A stretch of 10,757 nt of DNA from Phoronis ovalis (Eukaryota > Phoronida > Phoronidae): positions 1-10,757 of the forward strand of contig JAOXYB010060280.1 in assembly GCA_028565635.1 (NCBI GenBank). Reading direction: 5' to 3'. The position numbers were made by a program, and so were the translations under genes. The notes under the pieces are model-generated. The model was not told the origin of the DNA and made no database searches. It saw only the letters and a list, made by a program, of their open reading frames with translations. The number at the start of each line of letters is the position of its first letter. The stretch's first letter is position 1. Below, in pieces: positions 1 to 8,700 of this stretch.

Positions 1-248
1 ATTGACCGCACTTTCTTAATTCTACAGCAGTTATTATTACCTAAAAAAGGTAAATTCTTTAATATAAACAATATTGGCCATTATCACGTCCCGGATGACC
101 TCAAGGCTGCATTATCCTATAGATAGGATAAGCAGCAAAAACAGAATAAAACAATTCATGTCATGCAGCAATTCAGATATCCACTAATGCATTGTGCATA
201 AAATAATGAAAACAAAATATGAACAAAAATCAATGAAATTAAACTTAC
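1..248 (-). other. TRPML intron 7 (partial), with a doubtful exon start at its far end
   Basis: This is intron downstream of exon 7. The minus strand has a pyrimidine-rich acceptor, ccttttttag, ending at position 39, followed by 38 bases open in the required phase (38-1). Read that way they give S-NNNCCRIKKVRS, which I cannot match to mucolipin; another AG follows at 24-25. The expected TM2 sequence is not visible, so the true next exon is probably off the window. Confidence 0.45.
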
Positions 249-351
249 TGTCATTTACAAAAATGCTCTTTTTATTGCACTCCAAGACTTCGATTTTACT
301 TCTGAGATCTATTAAGACTTGTCCATTATGACCAGAATTATCATACAGAAT
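249..351 (-). CDS. MCOLN: TRPML coding exon 7 (luminal domain, fourth cysteine)
   Basis: 103 nt; acceptor tgtttttcag|ATT at 352-353, donor AATGACA|gtaagt at 248. It codes ILYDNSGHNGQVLIDLRSKI followed by EVLECNKKSIFVND. This matches the conserved mucolipin stretch 'ITFDNKAHSGRIPISL ... ECK' and supplies the fourth luminal cysteine. It ends with one leftover base, so the next exon must begin by completing that codon. No convincing TM2-coding exon follows before the window's left edge. Confidence 0.92.
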
Positions 352-3300
352 CTGAAAAACAATAATTATAAACCAAGAAGTCAGAATTTCAGCTCAATTA
401 ATACCTACACTGTATTTAACTTTGTCATGCAAGCAAACAGTATGGTTTTTTAGTTTGAATAAATCAGTCCATTAAATGCTTCACATCTCCATGATTAACA
501 TCTAATGATATTGGCTTCATGTTTTTTTATTTAATAAGCTCAAAAAAAACAAAGCGAATATCATGTTTGCTTAAATAAAAACGGCTATAAATTCATAGCC
601 CAATCAGATTGCAGCTTATATGCAATACCTATTAAGTATAAAAAGCAACTACAGTAGCACTAAGATGTAAAAGCAGACAGCTAGTGAAATAAATCAATCG
701 CACATAACTTATGATATATAAAAGCTGACCTCCGAGTGCTCAAATGTTTAATGACATTTTTTCACTCTTGTTAAATTGAAGGTTTCATTATAATGATAAT
801 TGATTCTGGATACAAATGGAATACAAATGGATGGATTTATGACTATGTACTGTATTGGTTAAATGTTAACCTTATGATTCAGTTTTAGGTGTGGTGATAC
901 ATGTACATAAACCTCTGAATAAAAGCTTGATGCAGTAATAATTATACCTACATGGAAGGTTACTAAATATGGTACACGAGATATTGTGCTAAATTAAGAA
1001 ATCAATTTAAATTAATGTACTTACGGTAATATTAAACTGGAAACAGTCTGGCTCATCTAAAGGACCTTTTCCTTTTAAATGTATTGTTTTTATGGAGAAA
1101 TGAAGAGTAATATTAACAATACTGAAAAATAAAACAGAAAAATAATTCCAGTGAGTATCATTTTGAATTCGGAATCCTGAACATTATTTGATACATATAA
1201 CAATTAAAACTTAATAATAAGTAAAACTTTAATTTATTACATTCTACGTTATTATCTGAACATAGGCTTTTCCTAAAAACAAAAACAAGCCTATCATACT
1301 TCCCACTCAATGCTACAAAACTGAAGCCCCACTCCACGAAAGTGTAAAAAATCCGAGATGATATTAAGCTCCTTTTTGGATCACAACTATAAGTTACCTG
1401 TCAAAATTGACCGAATCATTTAGAAACTTCTTTACATCATATACATAAGCTGAACCATTGTTTATAGGAGCTATGTGATAGCAATCTGCAAAACAAATGT
1501 AGTAGCTGTCTCAAAGACCCTTTTTCTGCAAGTTATTTACATTTCAAAATTCACAGTGTGCTAGTTCTCTTTGCAATAAAATCAAAAAAATTGACTCTTA
1601 GTGGGGGGGGGGGGGAATGCTGAAATTCACAGTGACTGTAAGTGTATGTGTGCAGCCTTGTGGCCCCCTTTTTTCAGATTCCATTTTTACTCTGCTTACT
1701 TTTTAACATGGTGTGGGCTTTTTTCAATTAAATTTTAACCATGGGTACTATATTTTCAGGATTTTGTTTACTGATTTTACCATATCAGGTGCATATTTCT
1801 AGGATTTTTTTCCCAAGATGGTGTGTTTTTTACAAACAATTTTTTACCATGGGATATATATATTTTCTGAATGTAGTTTTTATGATAGTGTGGGAGGTTT
1901 AGGCCTTAGTTCTTTGGCAAGTAACCCCACCCCGAGATTTAACTATGTACATAACCATCTCATCCCACTTTTACTCATCTGCGACTTGCAGTCTGCTAGA
2001 ATTTTACAGAACAAACCAAAAATTCTTGCATTAACTCAAGCAGTCCAGTAAAAGTTTAAATTTTAGCTTGTCTTTCTTTTAAAATGCAAACACTGCAGCT
2101 GCAGTAAACTTCAGAAGATGTGCTGTAAACCATGGGAAGCCAAGTTTGACATTACTAGTGCTATGCAGTATATCATGCTGCTAAAATTTACTCAATTTTA
2201 ATTCATGATTATGCTCACCTTCGGAAGTATCAGAATCAAAGATATACGTTTCATTGAAAGCGAATATTTGGCCTTGTTTGAAGAATGCTATGCATAATTT
2301 TGCTGGTGGCATAATACCGTCTCCAGATGCAAAGTTATAGGAACCAATGGCTAATGTTTCAGTTTCCTTATACTGAAAATTGTAGCAAAAATACACCTGG
2401 GTTACAAAGTTTATCACAAATTATCATATTGGAAAGCCTTTTAACCAAAAACACAGAGTCCAATACAAATAAATGAAAAAAGCTTCCTTGATAAATTATT
2501 TTGAAACATACAACACAAATAAAACTTTGTAAAGACACTTGATACACTGAATGATAAGAATGCTGCTTTCCTAATTAAGAAAAGTGAAATTAAAATTTCC
2601 TTAATTATTAAATCTTTAAACAATTTCTAGCAAGAAAGCATTGATTCTTTAAGCACGTCACTTTGACACTGCTGAACTTTATTCCCACTTTGTGGAACTG
2701 TTTAAAATACTGGATGTTCATATTCATTGTTAAACAGATAAGAAGACCGTGATTTTGTGTTAAGGATACAACTAAATAACAAAGTAATTACCCTAGTCAG
2801 AGCATAATTTATTCTATCATATAAATCCTCAATTGCATAAACAGCCAATGCTCCAACTGCTGGTGGGTATGGCATAGTTTCATGACTTGAATCCCAATGT
2901 TTTAAATATAAATGCTTGAAAGCAATTGTGTTTTTCTCCAAAAATGTCACATGAGCTGCCCGATCATATCCAAACATTGTGAGCTACAAAGCATACAATA
3001 ATTATTAACTCTTACTATTTTGTAATAACAGCACTGTTTTGTGCAGATGACAGTCAGGACTATTACGTAGAATTGATACATGTTCTACAGCCACAAATTT
3101 CCCGTATTTTTATCATATAAAACAATAAAAAGAATAATATGCTTAGTGTAGATTGGTTACTGTGCAACATGGAAGAGGTCAAAAGAAACATTTTGCTATT
3201 GCAACTCCTGCACAAGTTTGAATAAATCCATCCGTTAATATTCCGTGTCTTCTCTACTAACGTCTGGGCCTAACCACAGTCCATTTATTATCTTGAAAAG

Positions 3301-5413
3301 CAGAACAATTTTCGGGCAATGTATCCAATGTATCAATGACTCTATATATAAATTGAGATTATCGTTCTTCTGCTTTTCGAGAAATAAACAAAAATTGACT
3401 GTGGTTAAGCCCAGATGTTAGTTGAGAAGGAATGGAACACTAACAGAATGATGGATTTATTCAGACTGCTCCTGGACCCACCTGAATTGTTACAAATAGT
3501 ACTTTGAGTAGTTGAAGGACAAGTTTCCATGGAAACCTTTTTCTTGCATGCCATTTTTCACATGGGGTCATAAATAAATATCTTAATTGTCGTCTCATTC
3601 GGTCTTCCATACAAGGTGTGTAATAAGAATTGCAGCTAGTATTGCTTTGGCCACCAATAGAGGTTAAGCGATTGACGTATAACAGCGAAGTGTTCACATC
3701 ATCACTGTTGTGCTGTACATCTGTAAAATGATAAAATGTACAGTTTACATTATTTTAATATACTATGTACACAAACACAACACTTCAATACACTACACTT
3801 AACTGCATTTCTCTTATACTACACTACATTACACTTTAGTAGGTAACATATGCTGTATACTGTACTTCTTATTAAATGTAATATGAAATTTAACATTACT
3901 GGAAATACATTTTTTGAAATTTTCAAATCAATGGAAAAATTAGTAATAACGTGAAGAAAGGACATTTATTTAAAAAGAAATTAAAGTGTGGATTATAGAA
4001 AAAATTTATACAATACATTATCCAACTTTCTTTTTGCAAATTTGCATGTCTCAGTGTACGTAATGCTTACCTGTCAAATTGGCATATTTTTTTAGCAGAT
4101 CAGATATTTTTTTTATATTGAAAATAATCATGAAAAATGATCACCAAAGAGGGAATCTCCCAGTCAGGATGGGAGACTTGGCAGCTATATATGTACACAT
4201 GTATATACAAATTTATATTTTTGACAACAATTTTCCAAAAATAACAGCGTCATTTCTACAATACAAGGAAATGTTAATGACATAAAAGTTAAAAGATAGA
4301 TTCAATATTTTTAAACTAAAAACTACAAATCATAGTGACTACAGACCAAGATACCAGGATTACACACACTCAGTTATAATAATGACCCACATAATCAGAT
4401 TTAGTTTAATCTACAGGTATCCAAGCTACATTATTGTTATATCAGTCTATAGTGTTCCATAATAAAGCTACATTAATGAGTATATTGCCAGCAACATATC
4501 ATAAAACGGAATAAAGTTTTATATCACATGACTATATAATCATTTCGCACAGAAGTCAAAATATGGTTGCATATGGTTTACAAAACAAAAAAAATATTAA
4601 ACAAGCACGAGATTGTGTCTGTATTTTTGTTATTAATTGTAAAAATCCAACAAATATAACTTTTACTTATATAACCAATGAAGTTTATGCAATAAGCAAA
4701 TAAAACTAAAACGCATGAACTTTAAACTTAAGTGCAAAAATGCATAAAGACAATCAAAGAAGGAACAAAAAAATATAACTGCAAATTATCATATACTATA
4801 TAGTTACATGTTACAAAAAAATAATTATTAAAATAAGGAGCAAAACATGCTATAACTAAAGGTGAAAACAGTAAGAAATGATATACTCAAAGTAGTAGTT
4901 TCAGTACTTGTTTACATTTACATTGATCGTCAACCTTACCATGTCGTCTTGGTATCTGGTACACAGAATAACACAGCGAGTATTCAAAATAAAATGAAAC
5001 AAGGAACAATGAAGGAACTATAACTCCAGCAGAATAAGTAAGGAAGTAACGAAAGCAACAGAATATGGGAACAGAATATAGCCTAAAATAAGAAATTGAA
5101 AATTACACACTGGTTAAATTTAAAACTGTTTAGCCAGTCATGCTAGCAATAGAAGTAATAAGATCAGCAAAACACTATCCTTTAGGCTTTAATTTTTCTT
5201 TTTCATATTACCTTCGTCGGGTACACAATCGCTTGTTGATTCACAATGCATTGACTGATAACTTCTAGTCGACGCAGATCTTTGATTTCTCAGTGAGTCT
5301 GTTATCTGATTTCTCGCTTCGCCGTTTCTTCCAGAAACCGCTCCATACGGTTTTCGTTCTGGCATAGGACTTCTCGGTCTCCTCATAGCAGAACCAAAAC
5401 TTGGCGTGTTCAT
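249..5413 (-). CDS. MCOLN: Mucolipin (TRPML) endolysosomal cation channel, N-terminal part, seven coding exons, 3' end off the window
   Basis: Coding joins, in transcription order, are 5413-5212, 3720-3482, 2983-2792, 2372-2219, 1485-1398, 1121-1025 and 351-249; all six joints are in phase and give 358 whole codons. Mucolipins are tetrameric PI(3,5)P2-gated Ca2+/Na+/Fe2+ channels of late endosomes and lysosomes. Visible parts: a Ser/Arg-rich cytosolic N-terminus (1-~100), a polybasic stretch with RRQLRYLFMTPCEKW (~110-130) equivalent to the family's phosphoinositide site, TM1 from about 133 (KLVLQLLKVLFVTIQ continuing into LTMFGY), then the luminal polycystin-mucolipin domain. Four luminal cysteines (LCIAFF, EDCYH, EPDCFQF, LECNKK) line up with the two conserved disulphides, and several N-glycosylation sequons are present (NET, NGS, NDS, NIT). 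TM2-TM6, pore and C-tail are missing because the window ends. The family call is firm; which paralogue is not, and many invertebrates have one. Confidence 0.93.
352..1024 (-). other. TRPML intron 6
   Basis: 673 nt, AT-rich, with canonical gtaagt donor and tttttcag acceptor. It holds only a short direct duplication, ATACAAATGGA repeated near 811-832. I see no coding sequence or RNA gene. Confidence 0.85.
1025..1121 (-). CDS. MCOLN: TRPML coding exon 6 (luminal beta-strands, third cysteine)
   Basis: 97 nt; acceptor tatttttcag|T at 1122-1123, donor ATTACC|gtaagt at 1024. The first base completes AG+T = Ser, then IVNITLHFSIKTIHLKGKG and PLDEPDCFQFNIT. This aligns with the mucolipin segment that has 'VTIHFRLKTINL' then 'PDCYTF', including the third conserved luminal cysteine. 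It ends in phase 0, as exon 7 needs. Confidence 0.92.
1398..1485 (-). CDS. MCOLN: TRPML coding exon 5 (luminal domain, second cysteine)
   Basis: A small 88-nt exon; acceptor gttttgcag|ATTGC at 1486-1487, donor GACAG|gtaact at 1397. It reads (D)CYHIAPINNGSAYVYDV and on to FLNDSVNFD. The Cys directly after the joint matches the conserved 'DC' of the luminal domain that pairs with the exon 4 cysteine. NGS and NDS are possible glycosylation sites. It is too short for simple ORF calling; the support is splice signals, phase on both sides, and family position. Confidence 0.88.
1486..2218 (-). other. TRPML intron 4
   Basis: 733 nt with gtgagc donor and tttgcag acceptor. It includes a run of 13 G at 1603-1615 (C on the transcribed strand). 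From 1680 to 1870 there is a T-rich tract with loosely repeated ATGGTGTG and TTTTACCATGG words, probably an old degenerate repeat. A CTGCAGCTGCAG palindrome lies near 2095-2106. The plus-strand open frame at 1818-2051 resembles no known protein. Confidence 0.8.
2219..2372 (-). CDS. MCOLN: TRPML coding exon 4 (luminal domain, first cysteine)
   Basis: Acceptor attttcag|TAT at 2373-2374, donor GAAG|gtgagc at 2218; 51 codons plus one base. It codes YKETETLAIGSYNF...KLCIAFFKQG...NETYIFDSDTSE. The Cys in KLCIAFF matches the first luminal cysteine of the family, and FNETYIFD matches the mucolipin 'NDTFDID' stretch, including an N-glycosylation sequon. The split codon G+AT gives Asp and makes SE-D-CYHI with the next exon. 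Confidence 0.92.
2373..2791 (-). other. TRPML intron 3
   Basis: 419 nt, AT-rich, with gtaatt donor and attttcag acceptor. I see nothing else in it; the minus-strand open frame at 2441-2623 is AT-rich chance ORF. Confidence 0.85.
2792..2983 (-). CDS. MCOLN: TRPML coding exon 3 (end of TM1, start of luminal domain)
   Basis: 192 nt, exactly 64 codons, phase 0 at both ends; acceptor ctttgtag|CTC at 2984-2985, donor ACTAGG|gtaatt at 2791. It codes the end of TM1 and the family motif VTFLEKNTIAFKHLYL at the start of the polycystin-mucolipin domain. Next comes the segment that forms the luminal pore loop in vertebrate mucolipins. There, the Asp cluster that senses Ca2+ and pH in the human protein appears as HWDSSHETMPYPP, with fewer acidic residues and a Pro-rich insertion, so luminal regulation may differ. 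Confidence 0.93.
3216..3468. mobile_element. Inverted-repeat MITE-like element in TRPML intron 2
   Basis: The arms at about 3216-3306 and 3364-3468 are imperfect inverted copies. The left end reads GTTTGAATAAATCCATC and the complement of the right end reads GTCTGAATAAATCCATC. Inner blocks include TAACCACAGTC and GAAAAGCAGAA on both arms. A spacer of about 60 bp separates them and there is no coding capacity. CTCCTG occurs near both ends but not exactly adjacent, so I do not claim a target duplication. The RNA would fold into a long hairpin beginning 13 nt after the exon 2 donor. I cannot name the family. Confidence 0.75.
3482..3720 (-). CDS. MCOLN: TRPML coding exon 2 (polybasic region and start of TM1)
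   Basis: Acceptor tttacag|AT at 3721-3722, donor ATTCAG|gtgggt at 3481. It codes residues ~68-147. The end of the exon, with MRRQLRYLFMTPCEKW followed by KRFPWKLVLQLLKVLFV, is the most recognisable mucolipin segment: Arg/Lys-rich PI(3,5)P2 site, then the first transmembrane helix. The exon stops inside TM1 after ...TIQ and the next exon continues it with LTMFGY. Phase is 2 bases in and 0 out, matching both neighbours. An inverted-repeat element ends only 13 bp beyond the donor. Confidence 0.93.
3721..5211 (-). other. TRPML intron 1
   Basis: 1491 nt with gtaata donor and tttacag acceptor. It is strongly AT-rich. ACACTAC-like simple repeats occur near 3765-3840. A small hairpin TCTCCCA/TGGGAGA lies at 4156-4176, and a near-palindromic alternating tract near 4184-4207. 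No exon or RNA gene is recognisable; the plus-strand open frame at 4079-4285 looks like chance. Confidence 0.8.
5212..5413 (-). CDS. MCOLN: TRPML coding exon 1 (cytosolic N-terminus)
   Basis: Codes residues 1-67 plus one base. The product begins MNTPSFGSAMRRPRSP and is Ser, Arg and Pro rich with no domain, as expected of the variable mucolipin N-terminus. The donor is GAAG|gtaata at 5211. The split codon G+AT joins to exon 2 as Asp, giving ...PDE-D-VQHNSDD. I chose ATG 5413-5411, which has A at -3. The frame stays open upstream to about 5650 with further Met codons (for example MLQCEGRG), so a longer start cannot be excluded. That upstream stretch is Cys and Lys rich, does not resemble mucolipins, and is more likely 5' leader. 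Confidence 0.8.
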
Positions 5414-5697
5414 TATTTCTTTATTTTTTCCGCAATTGAACCCGCGACCTTCACACTGTAGCATGTGATATTTTGTTTTTATAGTCTCACATTTCATAAC
5501 TGGGCACGTATCATACAAATTCATACACAAATTTGTTTTCGTAAAAGTATAAAAATGCAAAATCGGCCTAATCAACATCAAAAACAGTATTTTATTTTTT
5601 TGGAATGTTTTATCACAGTACATTGAACATTTTGAGCACCTGAGTTGCACTACAAGTTAAATGTACGAATCTGAATATTACGTCTTGTTTTTGAAGT
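5414..5697. promoter_or_regulatory. Head-to-head intergenic region, presumed bidirectional promoter with both 5' leaders
   Basis: 284 bp separate the TRPML start codon (minus, 5413) from the ECM29 start codon (plus, 5698). Both leaders and both transcription starts should therefore lie here or close by, unless untranslated upstream exons exist. I see no clear TATA box or CpG island. The minus strand is open through most of this region in the TRPML frame, but without resemblance to known protein. The shared-promoter role is inferred from spacing. Confidence 0.6.
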
Positions 5698-5719
5698 ATG
5701 GCGGCACCAGATGAGCTGA
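5698..5719 (+). CDS. ECPAS: ECM29 coding exon 1 (seven residues)
   Basis: ATG GCG GCA CCA GAT GAG CTG A, then the donor gtaggt at 5720. It codes MAAPDEL plus one base; joined to exon 2 (A+TC = Ile) it reads [19 protein letters not shown]. This matches the short acidic start of animal ECM29 (human begins MAEQDEL before VFLRIGS). The start has A at -3 and G at +4, a good animal start context. Exon 2 needs a one-base phase upstream, which this donor supplies. The exon is too short for ORF tracks; support is motif plus phase plus start context. Confidence 0.82.
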
Positions 5720-8700
5720 GTAGGTTTTCTATTTGTTTTATTTGAAATATTTTCGTCTATATAGCACTTAGACATTATTCGTCGATCAGAAGTTAGGAAT
5801 AGACTCGTGAAAATTGTATAACACGTGTTGTATTGCATTATTATATGTGGATATTTAAGCAACTAGGTTAGATTCCTGCCATACTATGGCCATCTTTGGA
5901 TGATTTGGATTTTTTTGAATGAAGTTGAGAAAGAACTGAATGTAGACGACAATGAATCCGTCAACGAATTGGATATATTTGTCCATACATTTAAGGTTAT
6001 CGATGTCAACAACTTTAGATAGAACTGGACAGTAGCTATGTCTTTTGTAGGCCTTATAGTGACTATTACTATTACTAGTATTAAAGTAGAGTCAATAATG
6101 TGACGTATTGCATTGGCGCTAATATTAATTAGTCCTAGCTTCGTGACCCTACTATCGCTTGCGTGCGGCGAAGACGTAGTGTCATAGCACAGATAGTGTT
6201 AAAACCAGTAGAAGTTAACCTCTTTCAAAAATATTCACTGTGTCAAAAAATTCAATAAATTCAAAGAAAAATTGTCATCTTGTTTGTCTATGATACTCCT
6301 CAAGGTGACTTTTAGCATGAAAATCCATTACTACTCAGACCAAAGCGAAATTTCCATCTTGAGAGTTGAGGAGTGACAGGTAACCCAAGAAGGAGTATAA
6401 ATTTTGGTTTGAATTTATGGAAATTTTTGACACAGTGAATGTTTTTGCAAGAGGCTATACTGGTTTTAACACTAACTGGGCAATGACCTTACGGCTTCGC
6501 GGCAGGCAAGCGATAGTAGGGTTTTGAAGCTAGGACTAAATATTAATTTGCTTGTCAAAATCTATTGTCTTTCGCAAATAACACCCATACGATGAATGTA
6601 CAGCAATATTCCAATGGTCTTAGTTTGTTATTATCAAATGAAGAAAGTATAAATCTATATGTGTAACCAAGTCAGATGGTAAAAAATCAATGTATAAAAC
6701 GCCACGAGATGACAGTGTGGCCGCTACATGTATCTGAATTAAAAATTCAACAAATGATGTGACACCAAAAAGATTTTTGTATTTCACTTGATAATAACAA
6801 ACTTAGACCATCAAGACATTGCTGTAACAAAATTTTCATTGAAAGACGATAGACTTTGAATAGGAAAATGTTAGGACCAATATTATACTTTTAGGTTAAT
6901 CCTGGATACATGACCCAACTATAGGGGGCCTATGGGTTACCATAATGCCATAATCGTTATAAGTACTAAAGCAGCAGTTGGGTCTTAATAGTACAAAATG
7001 GTCATTGGTTTTTGGCATTTCTACCCAGGTTTTCCAAAGTTACAACAAAAAATAGTATGATCTGAAAATGACGGGATTTTATGGTTATATTTCAGTCCTC
7101 CTTGAAAGAGTTTTCTTACGATTTGGTTCAGCAGACACAGATGAACAACTACAGACATTGCTAAACAAATTTTTGACACCGGTATTACTTAAATTATCCA
7201 GTCAGCAAGATGGAGTCCGGAAGAAAGTCATGGAGTTGTTGGTCCATGTTAATAAGCGCCTCAAAAGTAGAGGATTGGTGCAGCTTCCTGTGGAATCATT
7301 ATTGTTGCAATACCAGGACCCATCTGCTTCTCCATTTGTTGTGGTAAGCGTGCTGTTCTAAGCAATCATGTAAATGTTTCTAATGTTGTTCTTTTTACTT
7401 TCAAATTGTTAGGTTCTTGTCTGGCTTAATTTTATGTTTGCCTTAGTTACACTAGTTGGGGGGGGGGGGAGGGGACTTATATTGCATTTTGCCTTTTTAA
7501 TTCCATCTTCAAACTATTTCTGCCATCACCCACAAATGGAATAAACTCTCCAAACAAATTTTCCCCTCTGTTTGGGATCTTTGCTTGAAAGTTTAAACAA
7601 TCCTTTTACTACTATAATTAATTATTGTACCTATTTTTGCATCTTCCTTCTCTCCTCATAATTCTTAATGAAACATATAACATACAAAAGCATTTTAATA
7701 AAGAAAAACGTGAAATAAAATTTGTCAACATGTGCTAAGTTGTAATATAGGTTAATTGGCATTGTTACAATGTAATAATATTATTAGTATATGCACACGA
7801 TATATGTATCTGAACTCCTGAGGACGCAGTTTAATGAAATATAAAACTAAAGTCTATTTTTAGAATTTCACCATTTTATACATTAAAATGGGTTATCCAC
7901 GTTTGGTAGTAGAAAAACAAGCAGAGTTGTTACCCACTCTAATCAGGTGTTTAGACGGTAAACCTTCCACTCAACAAGACAGGTTAGTTAGTCTTGTTAA
8001 TCCTGTCTACCACAGTCCCATCTAGAATTCTATGTACAACAACACACCTTGAGAATATTGCAATCTCTAGTTAATGTTTCACATATTGTCATAGTAGCAT
8101 AGGCACGCATCATGTGCTCAATATGAAGGCCCCTGTACTGGTTGACAACATATTTGTTGAAAGTCTAGTGGTGTGAAAGTTTCTGAAAAACATTCATTGC
8201 TTGATTTATGTAATATTTATGTACATATGTCTGTGTTTTTGACAGATATAACATATCTAAAATTAATAAACACTTGGTGAGATTTTTGCATTTTGCGTAG
8301 AAAAGTAAATCATGTACATGCACCATTTTGAGACAGATTTTGTGCTGACAGTGATCATGAAAAAGATTGTTATTTATTACAGTTTGCTGCTTTTAATGGT
8401 GCCAGTAATGGGTCATTTAAAAGTTCCTACCGATACATCAAAGAAAGCTGCAGAATTTGGCTTCATCACAGAAACTCCAAAGACTGCTCGACTTCTTCTA
8501 GATTTTATGCAGGATGTGATACTACTACCTTACAGGTTTTATGTTTTTATAATTTTTCATTTCTAAGATGTTAAACTTAAAAGTTGTACAATGCAAACAT
8601 CTACTGATCAGAAGTCTTATACATCAGTGTGCCAGATAAAAATCGAAGATCACTGACACATAAAGTTAAGAGTTCACACTAAGGGCTGTTCCGCTTTTAA

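Larger units (their letters stand above)
5720..7095 (+). other. ECM29 intron 1
   Basis: 1376 nt from gtaggt to atatttcag. It holds an AACACGTGTT palindrome (5820-5829), a short ACT/ATT simple repeat (6061-6082), and two hairpin elements (6131-6537 and 6553-6860). Between 6861 and 7095 I see nothing notable. Confidence 0.82.

Noticed and set aside
1603-1615. Run of 13 G as a regulatory G-quadruplex
   Set aside because: A single uninterrupted homopolymer in an intron; common as microsatellite and prone to sequencing error, with no further support.
1818-2051. Plus-strand 77-codon open frame
   Set aside because: It lies within a TRPML intron, resembles no protein, and starts in a low-complexity T-rich tract.
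4079-4285. Plus-strand 68-codon open frame
   Set aside because: AT-rich intronic sequence with no recognisable protein features.
5414-5650. Upstream extension of TRPML exon 1 in the same frame
   Set aside because: The frame is open, but the Cys/Lys/Phe-rich sequence does not resemble a mucolipin N-terminus; treated as 5' leader, although a longer start is not fully excluded.
5650-5862. Minus-strand 70-codon open frame opposite the ECM29 start
   Set aside because: It overlaps ECM29 exon 1 and the promoter region on the other strand and has no family resemblance.
7068-7095. ATG at 7068 as the true start of the ECM29 open frame
   Set aside because: It lies upstream of a clear atatttcag acceptor, its residues match no ECM29, and the exon at 5698-5719 supplies the proper family N-terminus in the right phase.
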